A stretch of 64,000 bases of DNA. It comes from Lycocorax pyrrhopterus obiensis (taxonomy: Eukaryota > Chordata > Aves > Passeriformes > Paradisaeidae). The stretch covers positions 47,630,975-47,694,974 of the forward strand of contig JACSVZ010000007.1 in the NCBI GenBank assembly GCA_014706295.1, written 5' to 3'. The notes below the pieces were generated by a model, which did not search any database, was not told the origin of the DNA, and saw only the letters and a list, made by a program, of their open reading frames with translations. This document shows, one piece after another, positions 25,955 through 44,530 of the stretch. Numbering within the stretch: the stretch's first letter is position 1; every line of letters begins with the position of its first letter. The translations under genes and the position numbers were made by a program.

Positions 25955-26460
25955 TGTCACTGTTCTCACCACAGATGAGTAGAGAAACGACACGAAGTCC
26001 AGGCTCAGGGATAAATGGAAGCGATTTAATAATCTTTCAGAAGGCTTTTATATGTTAGTTCACAGAAGTGTGTTAAATGGCATAAGGTAATTGGTTTTTT
26101 GCCATCCACCCCTTGAGGGGATTGGTCAAGTTCTAAGACACCCATCTCTGAGTGTTTTTCTAGTTAGAACCATAACAATTCTGCAAAACAACCTGCAGCT
26201 GCAAGAAGTTTACAAAACTGTAACATTGTTTTGAGTTACTTGCATGGGAAAGACAGAACTCCCACAAAATGTTGCAGAGAGCTGAAGAAATTCTCTGCTG
26301 TAGTTTTTTCAGCATCCATAGGACAGCTCTACTTTTTAAGTTTACAAAGAAAGATGGATTTTCTTGGTACAATTTCTGGAGTTTCAACAATGGTGGGAGG
26401 TGCTTTAGGATGGAGACGTATACTCTGAGGGTTAGACATTTTAAGAGGCTGAACTTCACA
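25955..26460 (-). mobile_element. Endogenous retrovirus LTR, copy B (minus orientation)
   Basis: Read on the minus strand this begins TGTGAAGTTC, as copy A does, and ends GTGACA. It has the same order of CCAAT boxes (ACCAATCCCC and ACCAATTACC), a TATA box ATATAAAAG and an ATTAAA signal. The two copies are colinear over their last 360 bp. The 5-bp flanks (GACAG and CGTGC) do not form a target-site duplication, so the edges or later rearrangement are uncertain. No internal retroviral gene is recognised next to it. Probably a solo LTR. Confidence 0.72.
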
Positions 26461-29400
26461 CGTGCTAGTGTCCCCAAAACTAAAAAGCTGAAGTTCTACA
26501 CAAAGAACTGGATCAAAGAGAAACCTTAAGGGGGATATCAGAACCTACATTCTGGAGGCATCAGATGTCCCTGTTCACCACAAGACTTTAAAAGAGATGA
26601 GCCCTTAGGAGAGGACTTCCTAGGTACTGCCTTGGAATGTTCCCAGGGGAGAGACAGTCTATTGGCTCTCTGACAATAGGCTACAGAGATTGGAATTTAT
26701 AGTTTTATACTAGAAATGCATCTTCTCTTCAAGGCTGTTGAAAAACGTAGGGTTTTTTCCTCCCCAGAAGTGTTGATAAGTTGGAGAAGTTATTTCATTA
26801 TGAGGTGGATTTATTACTGGTGCATTCACAAACAACATAAAATAGCTATCCAAAAAAGTGTAATGATTCCATAGTTTTCTTCCTGTATGTAAGACAAAGG
26901 AAGAAGTGTCATTTGGCAATGGTGCTGCCTTCCAGCATCTGTAATTTGGGATGCATCTATACTTCCCACCTCAGGCCAGCTTTGCAGTATGGCAGATTAG
27001 AATGCTGGATGTGTCTTGGATGACAGTATTTGACATCCATTATTAACTCAGGTGGTTTTGATCTTGTAGCTTCTTATCCTTAGATAAGATTCTATCCCAA
27101 ACTTATTGAAACACCTCGATTCAAGTGTGTGAGGGAAAGGAAGGAAAGAATAAATCCCTAACTGATGCAAATTAACATGGATTTATTGACTTCAGGGCAT
27201 GTTTACATTGCTGAAAATCTGTACCAGAAATTATGATTCTGATTTAAAATTATGATCAGCCTTGAACCGTATATGTGGAGTTGTTGAATTTTTTACCGTT
27301 AGCTGTAGCATGATGTAGTGGGTTGAACCTGAGTTGATGGACAGACTTTTACAACAGATCCACCTGACCCAAAGAAATTTCATTTACATAGACCTACTAC
27401 AAAATTACAATTTGGAGTTAAGTAAGGGAGACTTGGCCATTAGAGGATGTATCTGTGGATTTTAAATACCTATCTGCCTATATAATATATATTCTTATAT
27501 TTGTTAAACTTATCTGGGACTTTTATTGCAAAATTGATATCCCGATTTGCCCCACAGGAGCATTCAGATGAAAATTGATTACTCATGGTTAAAGGGGAGG
27601 TATAAAAAACAATGCAAACAGCTCGTTTAATAATTTCCATTATGTAAAAAAGCAATCCTAAATATCTGTGAAGATTTTTTTCCTATGTTAAGCAGGACAA
27701 ACTGACATGGGGAACAACATTACTGGGAATGAACAAACTGATTTCCAGCCTTTCTTCAGCACTTAAATTCTGAAGGATATTTGTTTACCATTGTTTATCA
27801 TACCATTATAAGCTATATATTAGTTCAAAATCTGTAGCTAATAGCAACAGCTGTTCAGCTTTTATCAATTCTAGTGCAAAAATTTGAACATAAAAAGTAA
27901 ACCAGTTTTTGGCCCTCTCATTTTCCCAGCATATTCTTAAGAAATAAAATGCAAACTCAAGACATTCCTAATAAGGTGAATCTGACAAAAAATGGTTTGT
28001 TACATTATATCACTTAAAAATTTGAGGAATCCATCTACTTAAATTAGAAACAGAGTTTTCCCTGTATCATTAGAATAACCATTCCTATAAGTATCGTTCT
28101 ATACAGAATATTTTAAAATATATTTATGGTAAAAATACATTACTTTCCTTTGACAGATTCATTACCTGGACTCATCGTCAGGGAATATAGTTCTTATACA
28201 TGTGTCTATCAGCGAAGAAGCAAGACCTAGGTATGCTTGACAATGTTATGGAAAAATATTAAATACTTAGCAAACACATAATACATAAATATCCTTTCCT
28301 CTTCTGCATTTGATTCTTGAAAAGTAGTGGATACAATTTGCCTTTTATCTGTAAAAACACTAACGGTAACAAAACACAGAAAAATGGAACGAGTAACTTG
28401 TTTATATCATGAATCATCCAATGTTTACCTTTCTATGAAACTGGCAATTGCAAAAACTGAAAAGGAAAATCCTGTTTTCACATATTCCAATGTCTCTAGA
28501 GAACTCTTCAGAGGACTATGAAGAAAGGTTGGGGGTTTTAAGACTGTGTGGAAAAGTTTTTTTCTTTTTTCATTTATTTTACATTGCAAATGTTAAAAAA
28601 AAAAACTAGCAAAAAGCACTTTGGTTTAAAAGAATTGTTTTATGATGTTTAATCTGCAAGATATACGAGTGAGACTATGTGTGGAAGCAGGTCTGTAATG
28701 CCCATATTTCCAAGTCTTTTAAAGACATGATCTTTAAGGTTCCCAACTCAAACTACACTAAGTTTAAAACATGAAACTTCTCAAATTATTGGGTCTCAAG
28801 GATGCCATTTGACATAGGTACATGAAAAAGAATTCACTAACTTAATTGCAATGTATAAATAATTTAGTTTTAACTAATGGTTAAATTAGTTTCATATCAA
28901 CATCTAAAACTTTACAAGACAACAGACACTCAACGTAGGTAACAATCACTGATTATTCAATTACATAGGTGGCCTTTGAACACTAAATGCTCAGTGAAAA
29001 TCCATAATTGTATGTGATTATTGATGCACACCAGTAGGAATAAGGCAAATGCAAACAAAAATCACAAGCATATAAAAGATTGGGGAGTTTGGGGATTTTT
29101 TTAAATTTCTTTCAGAAAAAAAACAGTTACCTACAGGAACATGTATGTACCCATCAAAAAGTGCTCCAGGGTGTGCAACTTTAAATGTTCAGATGAAAGC
29201 AACTTTTATTTTCACCTCTTGTATAAATGTGGTCAAAATCAATTCTGTTCGAGCTTTTTATTTCAATGGCATTCCACCCACTTATTTGTAATCTTAGTGA
29301 TGCTTATAGTTTATAAGGATACTTGCTTAGGTTTTCACAGCTGCCAATGGCATTTAGAATCATTAATTTTTGTGGAAAATGGTCTCCCCAAAAAACATTT

Positions 29401-29799
29401 CTTATATGAAGAGAATTATGTAGACAGTGTAAAAAATTGATGTACCAACAGAATTCCAGCTGACTTGAAAAGCAGTACAACAAATTTAGTTTGGGTAGCT
29501 CACTGGCAATATTATACCCATGAAAACTAATCATTAATTTTTTCCAGTTGCACAGATGTTGCATGCACATATATACTAGATTTTGGCTTCTTGTACTTCT
29601 AACTTATTATAAACTGGTTATCTATGCTTATTGCCATAATATCAGCCTCCCAGCTGTGCATTAAATGATGTGACAACTTCTGTCCATCTGTTCTCACATC
29701 CTTTCTCTCAGGACAGATGTCTGTGAAATGTTTTAATTTATTTTTCAGGGGTTTTTTAACTTATGTATATATAATATAAGAAAACAGGTGATGCGTTTG
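26461..29799. other. Intergenic, no gene recognised
   Basis: About 3.3 kb of AT-rich sequence, with short poly-A and poly-T runs (28,593-28,604 and near 29,100). No exon, RNA gene or recent repeat recognised. Confidence 0.5.
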
Positions 29800-30030
29800 A
29801 GGTCATGTTCTTCGGTGCTTATGTTAACAAAGCCAAAGCTGAAAAGCACACCTTGTATGTAAGTAGTGAGGTTTATTATTTTGTCAGGTTCTCAACAGAA
29901 TTCCTCCTTATATCTTAGGCTGCTCCCAAGGAACGGACATATTAAGTCTCTGGCGAAACAAAGACCAACTGTAAGACTGTAATCTTACTATCACATCATG
30001 GCGAAATTTAGGAATGTTATACTAGGTGTA
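29800..30030 (-). mobile_element. Possible LTR fragment (minus orientation)
   Basis: The minus strand shows a TATA-like TATAAGG (complement of 29,908-29,914), followed about 30 bp on by AATAAA (complement of 29,872-29,877). This TATA to poly(A)-signal spacing resembles LTRs A and B. The ends are not defined, and no second copy is present in the window. This is a weak call from architecture only. Confidence 0.25.
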
Positions 30031-32529
30031 CTAGGTAGAATGGTTGCAAGTCTTCCACTGCAACCATTTTATTTATTTTATAAATAAATGTATAAAATAA
30101 TATTTTCTTCGTATTACAGTTCAAACACAAGTCAACAAGAGCATGCTTAGAGAGTAAAGTAATTTAGAACAGTAAATTTATCCAGTCAAAATTCATCTTA
30201 ATAGCTGTTGCATAGCCCTCTGTTCATAGAAAAGCTCTGTAGCAATGGGATGGCCAAATTCTATGGTGTCAGGCACAAACACTGAGTAATTCCATGGCCC
30301 AGTCCATCTCCCACTGAGAGTCAGGAGATTTTGAATGAGGCTGTAGAAGATCCTGGCAAATCATTTGACATTGTATGTCATTGGAATGACAAGGGCATTT
30401 CTTGCCTGGCCACAACTGAATGTAAATTTTAAGAGAACAAAGAATACTGATCAAGATCTAGCTGTACAACTGAGTGAAAGCAAATTTACAAGGAGCAGGG
30501 AGATGCCAGTTTAGGCGATTTTTTATTTGCATTAAATAAGCATCAAAAGATTAGTATTCTGTTTTGTGTACATTTATCTTTGCCATATGTCAAATTAGGG
30601 AAAAAATTCCCCTTAGTCAGAATGGTATTTTGGAACGTGAGCTGTGAAATATTTTCAAATACAGAATGATGCAATTTAAACAGAAACTACTGCAGAACCC
30701 AACTGTGGCACCTTACTTGATCATCCTGAATTTTTTTTAAAATAAAGCAAGACAACTATATTTCAAACTACTTTAAAAGTAACCTTATTTCCAAATTTCA
30801 CTTTAAATATAAATGAATTATTAACATGAACCTTCAAGTTAGGAAAAGTAGACACAAAAGGTTAAAGAAAAACAAAAAGAAATAGGAATAAATGCACAGC
30901 AGTCCTTCTACTCCAAGGCCCTGTTAACCTTAGGCAACATTCATTGAATGTGACTGAGTGGCTTTCTACTTCACATTTCCAAGTTTCATCACGTATGTCC
31001 AAATGCTGTAATACTGATAGTTTGTAAGAGAATCTACATAAATTTTAATTACTTGTCTTATAGTCTCTCCTCAACAGATAAATCTAATCCCTTCACTTTT
31101 TAAGAAGTGAAGGTTTGGATCAATGCAAGAACATAGTACGTGTGCTTAAAATTAACTTTAAGGAGACTGAAATAAAGCACCCACATTCCAAATTGTCACA
31201 TTTAAATGTTGGTAAGATTATTCTTCCGATAATACCTTTTCTTTGCAAGATAATTGTACAAATTTATTAGCCCCATAACTATGTAGAATTCAGTGTTTTA
31301 ACAATGAGGTCTTCACCTGTGTAAGACCAGCACAATAAGTTGAGCAATTTGTACATGAACATTGTTCTTTACATATCCCTGTGAGTCTCAGAGAGTTCCA
31401 AGATTCACTTATCCAAGCAAATACTCTTGTAGCTCACACCAATCAAACATTGCACCATGCTTTCCAGAAAGAAATTTAAGCTAGGGAAGTAAGAGCTTAA
31501 AATTGCTGGTCTTGTTTGAAAATGAAAGGTCAATTATTTGCATGTTCTTCTACAGAAAAAAAAAATACAGCATCACTATTTGGTAGTTTAAAAAAAATAT
31601 ATATTAAAAATAGGAGGCTGGGCATTCCACATCTAAAATGGAAGCTGTCTATAAACCTATCATTTGCACACTAGCCAGCTGCAAATTGGTTTTCTGACAC
31701 CATTTCATACAGTAGTTGCTAAACAAATGTTAGAATCGTTTGGGAAACAAACTATGACACATTAAATATGCTATTTTGTTTGCTGAGAAATCCCTCTACA
31801 TTGCAAACAGGTAACTGCTATGCTTGCCAACCTATCACTATGTTCCAGAAAGGCAAGCAAATAAATTGTAACTTCAGTGGCAGAGCTATTGAAACTCTTA
31901 AACAAACAGAACCAAACTGATTTTGTCTTTATTGCAAACACTGAAAGTATGCATGGTTTTTCAAAAACAGAATAGACAAAAGAATTTCAAAAGATTTAGT
32001 GCTATACTGCAAGCAGATTTATCAGAATCATGACCACACTGGAAATACTGCAAGCCTCCCAGTCCAGAGAGAGGCCCAAACTAAAACCTTCAACTAAAAA
32101 TATCTTGAACTATGAAAAATCTCAAAATCTAAGGGAACCTGTCATGAATGGAACCAAAATCCTAGATTCCAATGTGGATCCATATTTGTTTGTGCTTCCA
32201 TACCTGTTAAAAGAGGTACAGTGTGAATACTACAATATATTTTTGGGTTATTACCAGTGTGGACAAAATCCTCAGAGCTGACAAGGAAGAAATGAAGAAA
32301 ACCCTTTGACATCAGGACACGCTTTTGCTGCCTCTCAGTTGCAGACTTCTGAAGAGCCTGAAATGACACCTCAGTTGTAGACCATCCGATTCTGGATTGA
32401 ATTTCGCCGTCGTCTGGATTTTGGTGCTTGACAAAAGCCCTACGATTAATAAAAAGGCAGCTGTGCTCGCTTCAACGTTTTAGTTTTACAGTCGCTGTCG
32501 CACACGCCTTGTCACCGAAAAAAAAGTGC
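30031..32529. other. Intergenic upstream of CALM1
   Basis: AT-rich sequence with one clear hairpin (30,039-30,068). No gene recognised. The 83-codon open frame at 32,030-32,281 has no motif I recognise and no promoter context. CpG content rises after about 32,400, leading into the CALM1 promoter. Confidence 0.5.
30039..30068. repeat. Perfect 10-bp inverted repeat, 10-nt loop
   Basis: AATGGTTGCA and TGCAACCATT flank a 10-nt loop and are immediately followed by an A/T-only block rich in partial palindromes (30,066-30,102). This may be the terminus of an old mobile element; no matching partner is seen nearby. Confidence 0.75.
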
Positions 32530-32968
32530 TCTATTAACGTTTCCCCCCGTCCCCGCGCCATCATCCTCTTCCAGGTGCCCCTCCGGGCTCCCCGGGGGAG
32601 CGCAGGCCCGCCCCGCTGGCGAGGACGCTGTCTAGAAAATTAAAAAAGCACCAACTTGGTCGAGGTGCCCTCGCTCCGGGGGTTCCAGCCTGGAGAACGG
32701 CAGGGACCCGGCGGGGACCCGGCGGTGAGGCAGCTCCCCGCGGGCTGCGCCGGCACCAGCGCTCGGCGGAGAAGAGCCACTGCCGGGACCCAGCTGCCCT
32801 CGCCCCTCTGGGGGCGCTCGGCCGACGGGCTGCGGGAGCGGGAGCGGCCCCGCCGGGGGAGGGGCCGGGCCGCCGAGGGGCAGGGCCGCCCGCCGCAGTC
32901 ACCTCGCACATACCGCGCCGGGGAGGAGGGAAAAGGGCCCCGCTCCGGCGGAGGGATACAGCCCCACG

Positions 32969-32975
32969 TATATAG
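32969..32975 (+). promoter_or_regulatory. CALM1: CALM1 TATA box
   Basis: TATATAG preceded by CACG and followed by GC-rich sequence. It predicts a start near 32,998-33,003 and hence a 5' UTR of about 100 nt before the ATG at 33,102. Confidence 0.75.
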
Positions 32976-33036
32976 CGGGCGGCGCAGGCTCACAGCCCCA
33001 GCACTCTGTGAGCCGCGCCGGGAGGAGGCAGCAGCC

Positions 33037-33100
33037 ACCGCCGCCGCCGCTCGTGGTCGCGCAGTTCGTGCAGCCGCCGCCGGGCCCGCCGCCGCCGCGC
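33037..33100 (+). repeat. CALM1: CCG-rich tracts in CALM1 5' UTR
   Basis: Several short runs of CCG/GCC triplets lie just upstream of the ATG, giving a highly structured 5' leader. They are imperfect and short. Confidence 0.7.
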
Positions 33101-33101
33101 C

Positions 33102-41183
<8,082 letters not shown>

Positions 41184-42050
41184 AGAGACCTCCTTTACAC
41201 CTTTTTTCCTCTAGAAGAATCAAATTGAATCTTTTACTTACCTCTTGCAAAAAAATGTTCATTTATTCATTCTGTTTCTGTATAGCAAAACTGAATGTCA
41301 AATTACCTTCTGTCCACAAACTGCATGTAATGGTTGGTGGTCCTGTCCCCAAAAGATAAAGTTAAACATCAGTTTTACAATATAAATAATTGTACTACCT
41401 TGAAAATAAAAAAAAGGAAGCACTTAGTGAACTCAAAAGTTCCATTTGCTAATGACTATTACACTGTTTGGGCTGGCCAGTTTTTCATGCATGCAGCTTG
41501 ACAATTGAGCACAGTCAGACATGTGTATTAAAAGGAAAAAAAAACCTAAAGGATCCACTCTTTTGTTCAACAGTGGATTCTAGTTCAATTTGTAGTATAA
41601 ATTGTCATAGCTGGTTTACTTTAAAATTGGTTTGTACCTCAGGATGGTATGCAGCAAAATGGTTGAAGGATGCAAAACTTAAAGAAAATGCCCTAAAGGT
41701 TGAGTGGTTCTCCTGTACGTAGCAGTGTGCTCCAAAAATATGATGATCTTAACTATGGATGGCATGTCTGTGTTAAAATACTGGTTTAACATTGTCTGCA
41801 TTGCACTATAGTGAAACGGGTGTCAGGCTGTTACCGTTCACAAAATTTTTAAAAGAAACCTTCACCAAGGGAGCATCTTTGGACTCTCATATTTTTAAAA
41901 CCTTCTGTACCATGACTTGGAGCTGGCGGAGTAGCCTGTGGACTTCAGCACAACTATCAACATTGCTGTTCAAGATATTACAATTTATGTCCATTCCAAG
42001 TTGTAAATGCTAGTCTTTTTTTTCCAATAAAAGACCATTAACTTAAAGGT
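41184..42050 (+). other. CALM1: CALM1 proximal 3' UTR
   Basis: The first 190 nt strongly resemble the mammalian CALM1 3' UTR as I remember it, including CTCTAGAAGAATCAAATTG (about 41,210) and GGTTGGTGGTCCTGTCCCC (about 41,333). A signal AATAAA at 41,405-41,410 precedes an A-rich run. A better-placed one at 42,026-42,031 sits in CCAATAAAAG and would give a transcript of about 1.4 kb before the tail, matching the short CALM1 mRNA reported in mammals. Confidence 0.85.
42026..42031 (+). terminator. CALM1: CALM1 proximal polyadenylation signal
   Basis: AATAAA, about 840 nt after the stop codon. Further signals follow at 42,098-42,103 and 42,241-42,246, so cleavage in this zone may be heterogeneous. 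Confidence 0.65.
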
Positions 42051-43857
42051 GGTGTTAAATGCTTTGTAAAGTTAAAATATATATATATAATTGAGATAAT
42101 AAACCAAAAAAGCAGTAGGAGGGAAGTGTTTCTATGAATGACTTGCTGCTAAATTATAATGCACATGTATGCAATAAGTTATCCCCTATCTTTTCAAGAT
42201 GGCAAGAACTGACCTCCTGTAACCCAAGACCTTTGCTATAAATAAATGAACTTGTGCTTGCCTTTCATATTACGACAATGTTAATTTAGTTGGTCTCAAA
42301 GTCGTGTAATGCTGACTCGTCAATTATCAGCACAGAAGTAACACCTCATTTCACTACAGTGGAGAGCTCTGAGCATGCATGTCAATACTGGGGAAACATG
42401 TATAGGTTGCTTATGTTTTTTTGACAGGTTATAAAAACTAGTTGGAGAATTTAAACAGCATGGACTTCATAGATATCTGTGATTCTCAAACATGCCAAAA
42501 ATGCATTTATCTACCCACAGAAAGAAAACAAAAGGACATTTTACAATATGTATTAAAAAAAACCAAACTAAGCCTTTTTGGAAACTGGGGCTATTATGTC
42601 TTGACTTATCTTCTCAAACACTTGCATGAATTTTGTGGGGTGGAGAAGAGGACTAGGGTTAATTTAAAAACGATCTTGTTACTTCTGCTTTGCATGCACT
42701 AGCAGTGCTTAGTCATTCCAGTTCTCTGAATAAGTGTTCTCTGATCCTTCAGCTTCCCCATGAATGAGTGGCAAAGCAGCCATCTGCACTCTTCTTTGTC
42801 TGAAAGAAGAATGCTTCTTATCTTTGTTTTTTCTTATTTTTTTGTAAGCAGAGCCTCCATGTGGAAGGCTTTTATGCTTGGGAGGGAGGGACTACAGCAT
42901 AATTACTGACTGTAAGTTTTTGTTTCCAAATGTAATGGGTTGCAAACCGTAATTGCTTGATTGCATTTGGTTTTGGAGAGTATCGATACTGTCTCTAGGA
43001 AGAGATGCAAGTCTCCATTCATCCTGTCTAACTGAGGTGCGTGTGTTAAGAACTTGGTTTGCTCAGTGGGGGGTCAAGAGACACCTCCAGAAGGCAATTG
43101 AGACTACCGGCCTTCAGTGATTTTTATTTTTTTTTCCCTGGGGGGGTGGGGGGAGTTCTGGGTGACAAGGGACCCAGACACCTTAACCAAGTGCCTAAAA
43201 GTTAGATGGGCTGAATGTAGGCAATTGCTTAGATATCTATTTGTTGCAAAGGCTTATTGCTGTGGCTGTGAATGCTGTCCTAGCAAACTGGCCTCGATGG
43301 GAATGTCTGACTACCATTTGAAAGTAGAGTCTTGCATAGCAGCTGCAAACTGCTGCTTTAGTAGTGCTTGAGAATGGCTGCACTGATTCTGTAGACCAGC
43401 TTTTAAAGAGAACGTACTCAAGAGACAGGCAAGGTAGGAACAATGGTTGCAGCTCTGAACTAATTACTTCTGCCTGGGTGTGCAGAGATCTTGTCTAGTA
43501 GGTAAATGCTTCTTACCATCTGTCATTCACTCATGGTTGGTAGGGTAGTTCACCTAAGAACAGCTGCCTTTAGCTTACTCAGTGTGCTCTGTGCTTGCTA
43601 GCAGAGACCTCATCCTGCAAGAGGTTCTTGGCTTGATTAGAAATTGTCTGGCAGTGTGCAGTGTTGGTATGCCCTGTAACTGAATCTGCCTGGAGGTATC
43701 TAATTATTAACTGACTTCAGTACCACATCAACCTCGAGTAAATGTATCCTCTGTACAGGACTTAAGCTCTGTTCCCTTCTGCATAGTGAATAACTAGAAA
43801 AATGAAATGGTGTCATCAAGGTCTTTTTAAAATTTTTTTTTAATTTTTTTTTTCCTG

Positions 43858-43873
43858 TGAGTGTGTGTGTGTG
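43858..43873. repeat. Short GT-rich run
   Basis: Seven GT dinucleotides broken once by GA, lying just downstream of poly-T runs. Minor simple repeat. Confidence 0.6.
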
Positions 43874-43927
43874 GCTTTGGCTTTTTCCAAATGTGAAAGT
43901 GTGGGCTGGATACACTTGGTGCATGGC

Positions 43928-44055
43928 TTAGAAACATGGGACTGGAAAGAACTTCCTGGGTCATCAGATCCAGTCCCCTGCTATTGCAGGCAACCGTGTC
44001 ATATAATCCTTTTAATAAACTGATCAAGCTTAAACACCTGCTTGTAAGTGGCTTG
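43928..44055 (-). mobile_element. Old CR1 LINE 3'-end fragment
   Basis: GGGACTGGAAAGAACTTCCT, then GGGTCATCAGATCCAGTCCC, then AAACTGATCAAGCTTAAA follow the reverse complement of the CR1 3' end as I know it from reptile and bird copies. It is degenerate, and lies antisense inside the predicted long CALM1 3' UTR. Confidence 0.65.
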
Positions 44056-44506
44056 TTTTCATGGAAGTTCTGTAACTCATGTTGCTCTCAACTGATGCAA
44101 ATAATATATGAAATATGAAGTTAATCAAAAGGTCCTCCAGCTTAGCTTTAGGTTTATCATTACATTTATTTAACTGACGTTCTTGAACCTGTTATTATTT
44201 GCACAACACTCAGGAAAGTGTTGAGTCTTTACCCCCCCTTGCTATGAATAAGAGTTGGTGTGCTTGCTTATTTTTTTTAATGGAAAAGATGGATGTCTGG
44301 CTTGTTGAAACCTGTTAGATATGTTAATTGTCAAGGCAAGAAACAATTGAGTTAATTGTATTTGATACATAAATTTAAGGCTAGAGTATACATAACCATT
44401 TTTAAAACACATCAACTTGCAGTGTAGTTTTATATTTAATACTGAAATTGTACTGCTAAAGTTTAAACTGCTGTTAATCATATTCCTCTTCTGATCATAA
44501 TGAAAA

Positions 44507-44512
44507 AATAAA
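44507..44512 (+). terminator. CALM1: Candidate distal CALM1 polyadenylation signal
   Basis: AATAAA in GAAAAAATAAAGGG. Its distance from the stop codon (about 3.3 kb) agrees with the long CALM1 mRNA class. A downstream GT-rich element is not obvious. Confidence 0.45.
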
Positions 44513-44530
44513 GGGTAAGAAAATGCTTAA

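Larger units (their letters stand above)
42051..44530 (+). other. CALM1: Probable distal (long) CALM1 3' UTR
   Basis: No other gene is recognised here. An AATAAA at 44,507-44,512 would give a long transcript of about 3.9 kb plus tail, close to the approximately 4.2-kb CALM1 mRNA known in mammals. The segment contains an antisense CR1 relic (about 43,928-44,055). The existence of the long isoform in this species is inference. Confidence 0.5.
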
